Source: Stenocarpella maydis (lineage: Eukaryota; Ascomycota; Sordariomycetes; Diaporthales; Diaporthaceae). Taken from it: DNA of 41,246 nucleotides. The position numbers were made by a program, and so were the translations under genes. The notes beneath the pieces are model-generated. The model ran no database searches, had not been told where the DNA came from, and saw only the letters and a list, made by a program, of their open reading frames with translations. The stretch lies in NCBI GenBank assembly GCA_002270565.1, contig NQMI01000235.1:1-41246 (forward strand), read 5' to 3'. Each line of letters opens with the position of its first letter. Position 1 is the first letter of the stretch. Positions 21,224 through 32,126 of the stretch are shown here, piece by piece.

Positions 21224-21956
21224 ATTGAAAAACAAGACGTCGACGTAGTAGCTTGCGCAATGCGAGTCGATCAAGGGTGTCGTCGCATACAAGAAATTAT
21301 TTTTGGCCGAGCTCAGTTCTGCCGTCTTCTTATCACAGCTTATCGCTTACCACCTTCCCCAGTTACCCCAATACACACAAAACGAGCCCTCAGAGTCCAC
21401 CCAGAACCAGAGAAACAGACCCTAGCCCGAACTAAACCAGGTTGGCCTCCAATACTTGTACTCCCATAACACCTACTCCCACGACACCCACCACCGTGCA
21501 TCCATATCACCTACTCCCATAACACCCAGGGATAACACGCAGACGGGAGTGACCCGAAGGCTGCAAGAAGCAGCTCCTGGCCGTGGCACGCTGGGGGCGG
21601 AAGGGGCTCTTGTTAACCCTTATCAATACCAACCCTTATCCCAGACTCCTATCTAATCTAGATCCCCCGTAACTCGCCTAACTAGCAGCTGGTCTGGATA
21701 CAACCTGCACCCTCTACAGTAGACTGCTAGAGTACCCAGGTACCTCACCGCACAGGGGAGACCGTCACAGCAGGCGGCTTCATCTCATTTCCCGGCATCT
21801 TCTTCACTTCTCTCGAGCTGCTCCCAAATGCCAATGCTCGTCTCCTCGAGTAGTGGCCTGCAATGAACGATATGGTTGACCTGTCATGATCCTCTGTCTC
21901 CTAAAAGCCGCATTGAGTGAGTGAGGCGTCCATTCAGTGGGCCTACCGCGGTCAAG
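21224..21956. promoter_or_regulatory. Shared dbp6/gpi3 promoter with 15-bp repeats
   Basis: A 733-bp bidirectional promoter. A 15-bp word TACTCCCATAACACC occurs at 21459-21473 and again at 21512-21526, with a two-mismatch copy (TACTCCCACGACACC) directly abutting at 21474-21488. No gene is seen inside. Confidence 0.45.
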
Positions 21957-23484
21957 ATGCCGAAGCCAACATATAACATCGCCATGGTCAGCGACTTCTT
22001 CTTCCCCCAGCCAGGAGGAGTCGAGAGCCACATCTACCAGCTGTCCCAGAGGCTCATCGACAGGGGCCACAAGGTCGTCGTCATCACTCACGCCTACGAT
22101 GACCGAAAAGGTGTCCGCTACCTCACGAACGGGCTCAAGGTCTACTATGTGCCCTTCTTCGTTATCTACCGTTCTGCAAGCTTTCCTACCGTCTTCTCCT
22201 TCTTCCCGATATTCCGAAATATAATCATCCGGGAGCAAATCAACATCGTACACGGCCATGCCTCTCTCAGCAACCTCTGCTGGGAAGCCACACTGCATGC
22301 CCGGACAATGGGCATCCGGACCATCTTCACGGACCACTCGCTATTTGGCTTTGCCGATGCCGCCAGCATCCTCACTAACAAGCTGCTCAAGTTCACCTTG
22401 AGCGATGTCGACCATGTCATCTGCGTCAGCAACACCAGGTATGCTCAGGTGCCGAGGTCGATCACGCTCAAGAACCCGAGCTTACCATCGGCTTAGCAAG
22501 GAAAATACTGTGCTCCGTGCTTCCCTGGACCCTCTGATGGTGTCGGTGATACCCAACGCGGTTGTGGCTGACAACTTTAAGCCGCTTGACCATTCCCTCG
22601 AGGGCCCAGGCAACGGTTCTACCAATAGCTCTTTTGGCGACTATCCCGTCCCAGCCCACCGTCTAGGTCCCCACGACACCGTGACCATTGTTGTCATCTC
22701 TCGTCTCTTCTACAACAAGGGCATAGACCTCCTTGTAGCAGCCATTCCGCGAATCCTGGACCATCAGCCGAATACACGCTTCATCATTGCCGGATCCGGC
22801 CCCAAAGCCATCGACCTCGAGCAAATGATCGAGCAGAATGTCCTCCAGGACCGCGTCGAGATGATAGGCAGCGTGAGGCATGAGGAGGTCCGGGACGTCA
22901 TGGTGCGCGGGCACATCTACCTGCATCCCTCCCTGACCGAGGCCTTCGGGACCGTCATTGTCGAGGCCGCCAGCTGCGGGCTGTACGTGGTGTGCACCCA
23001 GGTCGGCGGCATCCCAGAGGTGCTGCCGGGCTACATGACCCAGTTCGCCAAGCCCGAGGAGGACGACATCGTCGCCGCCACCGTCAAGGCTATTGCCGAC
23101 ATCCGGGCGAACAAGATCCGCACCGAGAGGTTCCACAACGAGATCAAAAAGATGTACTCGTGGACCGACATCGCCAAGCGCACCGAGCGGGTGTACAACG
23201 GCATCTCGGGGGACATCAGCGAGGCCGAGTTTTACAACGCGGCCAGCATGGGCGCGACGAGGGGTGGCATCCAGCGCGACTTCGCCCTCATCGACCGTCT
23301 CAAGAGGTACTACGGGTGCGGCATATGGGCGGGCAAGCTGTTCTGCCTGTGCGTGATCATCGACTACCTCTTCTTCCTCTTCCTGGAGTGGGTGGCGCCG
23401 AGGGACGACATCGATATTGCGGCAGAGTGGCCGCGAAAGCCGCTTGTCGAGGACACAAAAGAAAGGAGCAAGAGGGGCAGGTGA
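21957..23484 (+). CDS. gpi3: GPI-anchor GlcNAc transferase catalytic subunit (Gpi3/PIG-A)
   Basis: Catalytic subunit of the complex that adds GlcNAc from UDP-GlcNAc to phosphatidylinositol, the first step of GPI-anchor synthesis, on the cytoplasmic face of the ER. Exons 21957-22438 and 22497-23484 (58-nt intron, GTATGC..TTAG), 1470 nt, 489 aa. The splice restores [12 protein letters not shown], conserved in the family. GT4-type landmarks: [12 protein letters not shown] near the N-terminus, HGHASLS, the donor-site VSVIPNAV, and the E-x7-E motif EAFGTVIVE at about residues 309-317, followed by [12 protein letters not shown]-terminal hydrophobic segment ([18 protein letters not shown]) is the expected ER membrane anchor. 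Length and layout are normal. Essential housekeeping gene in yeasts. Confidence 0.95.
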
Positions 23485-24312
23485 TGGGCCGTGAGGGCAG
23501 CGATCAAGGACCGACGTCCCATGCCCTTGGGTCACCGGCCGAGCTTGGCCAATGGTTGCGGATCGAGGTTATTCGAAACCCCTTCGGTTCGTCGGCCGAC
23601 TACCAATCCGTCGGGGATCGAGATTATTCCAGGCTGCTGTTGGGCGGGTGGTGCCCCTCTGCTTGCTTGCCAAGTTGTCGAGATCCGCATGAGCGTGGCG
23701 GTGCGTCCCCAGCGCGGCCATCCATTGTTGCTTTGTTGTTGCCCAAGCCTCAGACGCGTGGGGACCCAAGGGATCCAATCAGTGAACAAACCACCACTCG
23801 CCCGTGGAACAAGGCGCTTCCGCACTGCCGGGCAGAGACAATTTTTAACCTTTTTCTCCGCAAAATCAAATTCATGGGGTACCCGAATTGCACGTGTTAA
23901 TGTGCGCGGCTGAGACCACCATCCGAGACATGCTGCACTGTTGGCGCAGCAACTTCCAATACCTGTGGCTGGTACTGGAGGCTGTGGCCAGTGTGGTGAG
24001 CTTTTTCAGGGGGTGGGGCTACCCCAACGTCATCGCTAAATATGAATACGAGGGCCGTGGCCGGGACTTGCGTTGGTGGCCGGGCCAACCAACTCACTGC
24101 GGACAGGGGGTGTTGATATATATCAAAGAGACCATGAACTTATGAACTTGATCTGTTGGCGTACTCATACGTTGCAACATTTATAAGTTAACGTCTCGCG
24201 GAACCGCCACTCAGACCCTGGAACTCACCACCCGAACCCACATCACACCACTTCTACAAACACAAATCAGACCGGCTCTTTCACCAGCGAATTCGATCAG
24301 CTCGCCACTACA
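23485..24312. other. Intergenic region with an imperfect duplication
   Basis: About 830 bp without a supported gene. An imperfect direct duplication of about 38 bp (23536-23574 and 23593-23629) begins CGGCCGA and ends GATCGAG(G/A)TTATTC. The right end is the promoter of the Cys-rich protein gene; a short TATATATC lies at about 24116-24123. Confidence 0.4.
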
Positions 24313-24834
24313 ATGAGTTCTAACGCAGTCACTACTACTACGGGCACCGCCAGCGCCCCCGGCGCAACCAACACGTGCGGCGGCCCATCCCTCTACGACA
24401 TCCCCGTCCGCGACGCGGCCTGCGCCATCGCCGCGGGGGGCAACCACACGGACGTGATGGGCAAGTGCTGCAAGTCGGCCGACGTGGTCAGCTACAACGA
24501 CGGCTGCGGCCTGTACTGCCTGGCCATGGGCCAGACGGTCGAAGACCTCACCGGCTGCCTGTACGAGAACGGCATCGCCTGGCAGGACGCCTTCTGCAAC
24601 GGAACGGGCAACGCGACCGCCACCGCCACGGACAACGCCAGACCTACCGCCACGGGCGCGACCGTGGTCTCGGGCGGGGACAGCGCGAGCAGCACGCGGG
24701 GCGGCGCGTCCAGCTCGTCGACGGGCGGGACGGGCTCGAGCGCTGCGGCGCCGGTGAGGGGGCTTAGCGCGGTGGGCGTTACTATCAGCGGGCTGCTGCT
24801 GTCATCTGTCTTGCTTGGGGCTCTCCAGCTTTAG
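24313..24834 (+). CDS. Small Cys-rich protein with C-terminal hydrophobic tail
   Basis: Single-exon, 173 aa, family not named. The N-terminus (MSSNAVTTTTGTASAPG) is Ser/Thr-rich and lacks a hydrophobic signal sequence. Residues about 22-95 form a Cys module with eight Cys spaced C-x14-C-x14-CC-x11-C-x3-C-x12-C-x12-C and two N-glycosylation sequons (NHT, NGT/NAT). A Ser/Gly/Thr-rich linker follows and the protein ends in a hydrophobic stretch (VGVTISGLLLSSVLLGALQL). This looks like fungal GPI-anchored wall or surface Cys-rich proteins, but those carry an N-terminal signal peptide. I searched upstream and found an in-frame stop at 24184 with no ATG in between and no hydrophobic exon. It may be a tail-anchored product or have an unseen first exon. 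Confidence 0.7.
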   Translation: MSSNAVTTTTGTASAPGATNTCGGPSLYDIPVRDAACAIAAGGNHTDVMGKCCKSADVVSYNDGCGLYCLAMGQTVEDLTGCLYENGIAWQDAFCNGTGNATATATDNARPTATGATVVSGGDSASSTRGGASSSSTGGTGSSAAAPVRGLSAVGVTISGLLLSSVLLGALQL

Positions 24835-25444
24835 GTGAAGAGCAGGGGACGGATGGGTTGGTTATCGGGGGTTTTGTGAGCCGGTTTGTTGGGGCTTTTG
24901 CTGTTTTTGGTTAGGGGGGGGGGTGCCAACTGGGGTTTACTTTAACAAAACTGGGTAATTGATGAGGGAGTGGTAATGCAATAGCGGGATGAAAAAGGGT
25001 AAAATGAAAAGAGGATTGCATTTTTGAGCGCAAGCGATGTCACGATAAATTTGAATTGAACATATAAAATTATAACCTCCATGACAAGACCAGGATACGC
25101 AGCACTTGTGTGTACTGGAGAGATGCCATGAAGCCATTCATCCGGATTCGACAGTCTCCCGCCAGAGGCCACATGGTTCACAAGCACAGCAAGAGGAGCC
25201 CTAAATTTACGACTTGCACCGACTTCGAATGCGCCACCGGCCTGGTCGTCTCACGATCGGTAGTCCGAACCTTCTTCCCCGGCTTTCCGCTATCGCGCCG
25301 GGGAAACGGGGCCCCCACACGGCACTTGCGGGGTCGAAGACAACAACATGGGGCCTTTCATGAGGCCGATTCAGACCCTTCACTGATTTCTTGAGGCCCA
25401 GCTCTGAATTGCTCGTCGACGCCCACCCAGTGTACAAGCTCAAG
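24835..25444. other. Intergenic region
   Basis: About 610 bp without a supported gene. It contains a G-run near 24915, an AT-rich patch near 25030-25080 and the promoter of the next dehydrogenase. Confidence 0.4.
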
Positions 25445-26314
25445 ATGCCCGCATTAGACAACGAGATCAAGGGGCGCCTGGCCCTCGTCACAGGTGCATC
25501 AGGAGGGTAAGTCGGGTAGCCCACCAGCCAGCCCTTATTATCCCATCTTCCACCACCTCATCCTACTGACACCCTCGCCCCGGCCCCCAACAGCATCGGC
25601 GGCGCCTGCGCCAAGGATCTCTTCGCAAACGGCGCCAGCCTGGCCCTCACCTACTCGAGCAACAAGGCCGGCGTCGACGCCCTCATCACGGAGCTGCAGA
25701 GGCAGCCGCAGTGGGGCGCCCCGGGGGTGAGGGTCACGTCGCACCAGGCGGACATGGCCAGCGCGGACGACATCGAGCGGCTCTTCTCCGAGGTGCGCTC
25801 GCAGCACGGGCAGGCGGGCCCAGACATCCTCGTGGCCAACGCGGGCTATGGCAAGAGGATCCCGGACCTGCTTGACATACCCGTGGACGAGTTCGACCAC
25901 ACGCTCGCCGTGAACCTGCGCGCGCCCTTCATCCTCGCCAAGCTGGCGGTGCCGCACATGAAGGCGCGGGGCTGGGGTCGCATCGTGTTCATCGGGAGCC
26001 TAGCCGCGTCCGGGGGCGGCATCAACGGGTGCCACTACGCCGCGTCCAAGGCCGGGCTGCAGGGCATGATGCGGAACCTGAGCAGGAAGCTCGCGGGCCA
26101 CGGCATCACGGTCAACGACGTCGCGCCGGCCATGATTGGGGACACGGGCTTGATCCCGGACGAGAGGACTGTGGCGGGGACGCCTGGGGACCCAAAGAAC
26201 ATCCCCGTCGGGAGGCTGGGGAGCCCGCAGGAGGTGGCGAACATGGTTACCATGTGCTGTCGGACGGGATACCTGACGGGGCAGAGCATGCTTCTCAGTG
26301 GTGGGTTGATGTGA
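25445..26314 (+). CDS. Short-chain dehydrogenase, 3-oxoacyl-ACP-reductase-like
   Basis: NAD(P)H-dependent oxidoreductase of the FabG-like classical SDR group. Exons 25445-25506 and 25594-26314 give 783 nt, 260 aa. The 87-nt intron (GTAAGT, CTGAC branch, ACAG) splits the glycine codon inside the cofactor loop, so the loop TGASGGIG (residues 16-23) is only complete after splicing; this fixes the short first exon with confidence. Other motifs: ADMAS, VANAGYG, catalytic Ser in FIGSLAASGG, Tyr and Lys in HYAASKAG, and the C-terminal GQSMLLSGGLM usual for FabG types. No targeting signal is visible. Fungal members reduce 3-oxoacyl, polyketide or sugar substrates; the actual one is unknown. Confidence 0.9.
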
Positions 26315-27564
26315 GGACTTGAGCTGTGTCGGAGTATGACCAAAAGGGCTTTCCGGGGAAGAGAACGGTTTAAAGGAAGATACGTACTATATTTCAAAAG
26401 ACGAGCTTCGAAAATCACTCATTTCCTGGGAGGACAAATCTCCCTCCAGGTCTAATTTCTTGGGGCCTGCGTTATCAACTGCTTCAGAGGAGAAAAAAGG
26501 AACCAAAACCACACGCCGGCTTGAGTTGTAGCCCCCTGTAAAGGCAAAACGGATGATACAGTGAGTTGGACTTTTGACTGTGTAGGTCTCTACAAAGACC
26601 TCAACATTGCGTGACACTAGGGAGAACAAGTACTGCTATTATGATTCATGTGATAAACCTGAGAACTTCGATATGCTATAACAGGCACTCCTGTAATGCC
26701 CACTCCCGGAGTCTCAGAATACCCACTGATAAAAATCCATCGCCCAGGTCTACAGAGCAAACACCCAGAACACACGCAGAGAGAATGCATATGCCTATAG
26801 TTAACCTGGAACCCAAGCTTGCCAGCAAGTATTAGATGGAACTATGTGACTTCAGCTGCACCTCAGAGGGCTCCATAAAACGGTTCTCTACATGATACTT
26901 GTTCTAGACAACCAGTCTCGGTGCTATTTATGTCGGCTGAATTAGCCTCTGGGAGAGTATCTGCGTAGCCATTGGTGCTCTGGTCGGTTTTCCCTTATCC
27001 AGATTGACAGGACTGAAGGGGAAGTGGCTGGAGAGCACTTCTTTTGGAAAAATATTCTATGAAGCAATAATTCTTGTTAGGAACAGTCTACTGTAGGACA
27101 ATCCTTCGCCGATCTTTGGTCGGAGTGTGAAATTAAATGCGATTGTAATTTCCATACTTCTGCCGAGGGTGAAAACGAAAACCTCTTCTGGCTGGATTTG
27201 TCCCGAGCAGTACAATAGATTTCGATTTGGATGATTGTTGTACGTGCAGTACAATGTAGCGAATCCTGCCTTCCGCACGATTCAGCTGATCCTACGAAGG
27301 AGCAACGGGCGCCTGATATTGGCACGTTGGGAATCTTAGCAGTGGTTGCTGTCTCAGGGGAGGGTAGTGACCTCTTCTCTTTCCCTCATTGTGCAGACAT
27401 CGGGCCTCTTCCATTTTCATCCCCACGACATGACCGACATCAGCCATTGGATATCGTCAACTTTCTCTTAGACGTTAAGCTGAATCGGATTAGGCATCAT
27501 CACCAATCGTAACAACAATTAATTCGCCAAAACCACCACCGGAGCCGCGCCCATATACGACGGA
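26315..27564. other. Long intergenic region without supported gene
   Basis: About 1.25 kb of moderate AT content. Short open frames on both strands have unlikely composition and no domain. I see no RNA gene or repeat. Confidence 0.4.
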
Positions 27565-29109
27565 ATGGCCTACGATATCCCCGCTCACAAACTCGAGTCA
27601 ACACCAGTCCTGAAACGGGACCTATCGCCAGGACCATACCACGCAAAGAGGTCGAAGAAGGACGTAGATGTGCAAGGAGGAGATGGATCCGGGGTGGGGC
27701 AGGGCAAAGAAGAAGAGACGCACACGGCCGAGGGGCCACGGGCATACACATACCTCGGCCTCCCGAGGGACCCCGAGGAGGCGCCCAGGGACCCAAACGG
27801 CAAGCCGTACTGGGGCCCGGAGCGCGACACGGACTGGTGGCGCGGGCACATCGGCTACGTCCGCCCGGACGCCGTCAGGCTGATGCTCCCGCCCGGCCCG
27901 GGCGTCATGCGGTAGGACGGCAGCCTGCCGCCCGGCCGGCAGCGGCTCCGGTTCCCGCGGGTGTTCTGCGACGTCATGGAGGTCCGCCACCAGGCCGGGG
28001 TGGGCGATATCGCCGCTGACCTGTTTGGGGACTCGGTCTCCCTCCACTGGGTCATGTATGTGACGGACAAGGTCGGGGGGTGGACTCGGCTGCGGAGGCC
28101 CGTCGCGACGGTCAAGGTGCGGCCTGTTCTTGGGATTGTATGTTGCCTTGCCCTCTCCCCTCCCCCCCCCCCCTTCAGCCCCCTTCTCCCCCAGTCCGGG
28201 AATCAGTCCCCAGCTCCAGACCCCCCCGCCACGGGGCCGACTGACCGCCGCAGCCCGCAGGCCCACCCAGAAGACCACACATCCACGCCGCCCTTCGTCG
28301 GCAAGCGCACGCGGTGCAACTACCTCGAGCTGGCCCAGCCGACCAGGCTCGAGAGGTACAGCGAGCGCTGGGTCGACGACATACTCGTAGGCGCCGTCGT
28401 CAGGGCCTTCGAGGGGCCTCTCCCGCCCGAGTTCCTCCACGACATCTTTGGCGCCGTGATCCCCCTGAACGCCGACGACGACAGCACCACCACCACCAGG
28501 ACAGACAATAACGAAAACAACACCACGCCACGGCGGACCCCGGCCGAGCTCGCCGCCGCGCGCCGCGTGTGCAGGGACCAGGTCGTCACGCGCGTGTCCC
28601 CGGACGCGCTGCAGTGGTCCGGGCTCATGTGCGCGCACTCGCTCTGGCACATGGACTGGTTAGTATATATATATCCTTATGCTCAAAAGAGAAAATAGAA
28701 CTAAAACCTTTTCTTTTGAAGGTGGTGGCGCAGGAACGCCGGTTTCCGGCAGAGCGCGGACCTCCCCGCCAACATGATCTACAGGCTGCCGCCCCCCGCC
28801 GGCCCCGGGCCCTTCACCCTCGTGGAGCGCGAGTTTGCGTGGGTCGTGGAGGGGAGGCTGGCCCCGAGCGAGGCGGGCGGGATCGCGGACCTGCTGGCCA
28901 CCTCGGGGCAGCTGCGGGACGTCGGCGTGTCGCCCGGGATGGTGAGGGCGATGACAATGGAGGCGTACAGGGTGAGGGTTTTTGTGGTTGATGAGGAGAA
29001 GGGGGTGAAAAAGGAGGAGGGGGAGGACGGGACCAAGATTGAGTCTGAGAGTTCGGACTCCGATTGCACGGTGAAGACACAGGGGTCCAACCACTCGGAT
29101 GGGGATTGA
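27565..29109 (+). pseudogene. Unrecognised gene with an in-frame TAG, three exons
   Basis: Function unknown. Exons 27565-28137, 28261-28658 and 28722-29109 join in one frame of 453 codons (1359 nt), but codon 117 (27913-27915) is TAG. On both sides the frame is the same and the protein character is continuous: before it, acidic/Trp-rich text such as KPYWGPERDTDWWRGHIGYV; after it, RFPRVFCDVMEVRHQ and FGDSVSLHWVMYV. No GT..AG pair removes the stop without an impossible intron. Both introns are multiples of three (123 and 63 nt), with GTATGT/CTGAC/GCAG and GTTAGT/GAAG signals. The last exon ends in an acidic Ser-rich tail (KIESESSDSD). Explanations are a nonsense allele, a sequencing error (CAG or CGG to TAG), readthrough, or a start downstream at about 27976. 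Exon borders are inferred without a homologue. Confidence 0.5.
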
Positions 29110-29711
29110 GTTGTGAAGGGGGGCCCTTTGAACCACGCAGGCATAACCGTTACAGTAGAGCGGACAGACGCGGGACTCGAGGATGGCGTGTCTGGGTGTG
29201 GACGTGTGTGTGGTCTTGTATCTCATCATATCATCACTCTCTTGGGAGGAGAACACTAGCCTGTTCACACCTCTCTCTTTCAAGAAGAAGGGGACCCAAC
29301 CTAGAAAATTTCCATTGTTTCTTTGTGTGTTGTGTTCTGTCCGTGAGAGCATGAGCCATGAGGAAACTACAGGGACCATGTTTTTCAAGCTATCAAAAGC
29401 CTTGCGCTTGTAAAAACACCCTCTTCACCGCAATGCACGATCCCCATATGTTCCCCCAAAGCCCCGTTTCATCCATCCACGCAACGCACAACCAGACACA
29501 CAAAAAAAAGAGAGAGGCCAGCCGAGACCAATTGAGCCAAACCTGATGATGAACGAACCCAAAACTCCACCGCGGGGGGAACCGGGGGTATAAGGCCCTC
29601 GGTCGGGAATTTCTTTTCTTTTCGACTGGGGGCAGGCGTTGTTGCGCGTGGTGATTTCTTTTTTTCCTTCCATTTTCCCTGCCGAGAGTGGGGGTGGGAG
29701 AGTAATGGAAT
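29110..29711. other. 3' flanks of convergent genes
   Basis: About 600 bp between the end of the unrecognised gene and the end of rps5, which converge. Only untranslated sequence is expected and nothing else is seen. Confidence 0.4.
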
Positions 29712-30821
29712 TTACCGGTTGGACTTGGCGACACGCTCGAGCTCGTCCTTCTTCTTGATGGCGTACGAGTTGGACGAGCCCTTGGCGGCATTGATGAGCT
29801 CCTCGGCGAGGCACTCGGCGATGGACTTGACGTTGCGGAAGGAGGCCTCGCGGGCGCCGGTGGTCAGCAGGGAGATGGCCTGGTTGACGCGGCGGAGGGG
29901 CGACACGTCGACGGCCTGGCGACGGACGGTACCGGCGGATCCGATACGGGTGGAGTCCTCGCGGGGCCCGCAGTTGACGATGGCGTCGACGGCGACCTGG
30001 ATGGGGTTCTGGTCGGTCATGAGGTGGATCTGTCGGGGAGGGAGGCGTGTTAGTCTGGCTGGTAGCGAGGTGTATTGCTGCATTGCGACAGGTGGCTCGC
30101 GGGGCACAAGAGGGTCCCTGCGGATATATGGCTGGACTTACAATCTCAAAGGCGTGGGCGACGATGCGGACGGCCATGAGCTTCTTGCCGTTGTTGCGGC
30201 CGTGGGCCATCAGGGAGTTGGTCAGGCGCTCGATGATGGGGCAGTTGGCCTTGCGGAACCTCTTGACGGCATATCGGCCGGCAGAGTGAGGCAAGTAGAC
30301 GGGGTTGCGGATCTGGATGTAGTCGCTGCAGGCGTCACGTTAGCATTCCTGTCTGGCGGGATCGGGTCGAGCAGCGGATGCGAGGCTAATTCCAATATGC
30401 CCTCCGTCTTGACGTCCACAGAAGATGCCTCTCGTGTTGCTTGGGTCGTGCTCCATTTCCCCTATGTTGCCTTTTGTGGTTGTGCGTCCGCTCAAGGACA
30501 TGCGCGCACACGCATACAGAAGTCCATCTCGAAATCCGTCGTCTCCTCTTTCTCAGCGGGAGGGCATCTCTCGTGTGCACATCAAGACGGCAGGACCACA
30601 TGGACGGCGCATAGCATGCAGAGCACGCAGAATTGTGTGGGTGTGCCTAGTGTATTTTCGGGTGAATTGTTGTCTTACGTCAGGGAGATGTCGCGGATCT
30701 CGACATCCTCGTAGGACCACTTGTTGAACAGCTTGATGCTGCCAATCTCCTGGACTATGTCCTTGGGCAGGACCTGGTAGCCAGAGACGGCCTCGACCTC
30801 GATCTCTCCGTTGTCAGACAT
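29712..30821 (-). CDS. rps5: 40S ribosomal protein S5 (uS7)
   Basis: Small-subunit protein at the mRNA exit/E-site region of the head. Minus-strand exons 30821-30679, 30325-30142 and 30029-29712 give 645 nt, 214 aa, normal for the family. Introns are 353 and 112 nt, both with GTAAG donors. Diagnostic segments: [109 protein letters not shown] and the C-terminus [20 protein letters not shown]. The first splice joins ISL to TDYIQ through a split Thr codon. It shares its promoter with rps25, so the two small-subunit genes are probably co-regulated. Confidence 0.96.
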
Positions 30822-31513
30822 GCTGGGCACAGTTGAACGAATATCGACTCGACGAAGGGTTGGCGGAAAGGTGTCGTCGGAAGAGATCCTTCGCTGGCTG
30901 AGGTGGTTGGTGGGCGGGTGGGTTTGCGTGTGGTTGTTCGAGGACGGGGCGGAAGATCAAGATCTTTTTTTCGCTCTGCTCTGGGCGTGCGGTGGTGGTC
31001 AGTCCAGGGCGGTGGGCTGCTAGCTGCCTGTGCTGCTAAGCAGGCCTAAGAATTCAGTTCTGCTTTGGGGGGGGTTGTGCCCACAGTAAACTCAACTCAC
31101 CCACTGTAACCGAGGCCTGCCTGCCCCTGGCAAATCCAGCTGTCGTTTGGCACAAAATTTGGTGGTTGCGCCACAGCCCTTACTGATTGGCCAAACTGAC
31201 CTCCGTGGCCCACTTTAACTTCCGTTAGGGCTCGTCGGCAGGTGTGGCGCAGCTGCCCACTGCTTCCTCTCTCGCCTGCCAACAGCCACAGCCAATCCCC
31301 CTCTAGTGCAGGCCTGGACTGCTGGGTTTTGGCCTGACCCAGGGCTGTGTGTGCGTTCTCTCTGTGAGTGTGTGCGTGTGCCTGTGCTGCAGTAGGGATT
31401 TGGCAGGCGACCTTTTTTCTTACTATTCCCCTCCCATTTCTCCCAGCCATTTCCAAACAATCGACCGTCCATCCATCTACATCCCTATCTCACCCCCCAG
31501 CAAATCAGTCAAG
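30822..31513. promoter_or_regulatory. Divergent ribosomal-protein promoter (rps5/rps25)
   Basis: This 692-bp region drives two ribosomal protein genes in opposite directions. It holds three copies of the palindrome AGGCCT (31042-31047, 31113-31118, 31310-31315) and CCAAT boxes in both orientations (near 31183-31189 and 31291-31295). A CT-rich leader precedes the rps25 ATG. The role of the AGGCCT words is inference. Confidence 0.5.
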
Positions 31514-32126
31514 ATGGCCCCCGCTGCTACCGGCGCGAAGAAGCAGAAGAAGAAGTGGTCCAAGGGAAAGGGTACGTGGACATGATATGATGCTGCCCCT
31601 TCCCCCATCGTCCCGTCCTTGGTTCGGTCGGCGGGTGCACTGATTTTTTGGGGGAGGTGTTGCATCGCGATGCACGACGGCGACGGGGACTCGGGCCCTC
31701 TGCCCATGCATTGTCACTCTCGCGACTCCTCTTGGGAAAAAAATCAGCTGCATCATGCATCACGATGGGCCTCGGCCTCGAGCAGTGGCACCTCCCGCTA
31801 ACAGCCGACTGCAGTCAAGGACAAGGCGCAGCACGCCGTCATCCTCGACAAGGCCACTTCCGACAAGCTGTATAAGGACGTCCAGTCCTACCGTCTCGTC
31901 ACCGTCGCCACCCTTGTCGACAGGCTCAAGATCAACGGCTCCCTGGCCCGCCAGTGCCTCAAGGACCTCGAGGAGAAGGGACAGATCAAGCCCATCGTCA
32001 CGCACAGCAAGATGAAGATCTACAGTATGTCACCCACGACGTGGCCCACGGATATAAAGCCATGCGATCCAAGATCACACCACTAACAAGCGTCTTCTAG
32101 CCCGTGCCGTCGGTGCCGCCGAGTAA
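31514..32126 (+). CDS. rps25: 40S ribosomal protein S25 (eS25)
   Basis: Small-subunit head protein, known from yeast to be needed for several IRES-driven initiations. Exons 31514-31571, 31815-32024 and 32101-32126 give 294 nt, 97 aa, a normal length. Intron 1 is 243 nt (GTACGT..GCAG); intron 2 is 76 nt with CTAAC branch and CTAG acceptor. The N-terminus is the usual basic tail ([20 protein letters not shown]); the winged-helix core reads [20 protein letters not shown] and [20 protein letters not shown]. The last exon encodes only RAVGAAE after a split Thr codon. Confidence 0.95.

Noticed and set aside
22663..23535. A 290-codon minus-strand frame opposite gpi3
   Set aside because: Shadow of gpi3, whose motifs and splice site are clear on the plus strand.
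27622..28650. A 342-codon minus-strand frame opposite the unrecognised gene, longer than any single plus-strand exon
   Set aside because: Composition is typical of an antisense shadow of GC-rich coding DNA. The plus strand has well-signalled introns and protein-like text.
31572..31814. Possible box C/D snoRNA in rps25 intron 1 (TGATGC ... CTGA)
   Set aside because: The C box is imperfect, there is no terminal stem and no guide region could be assigned.
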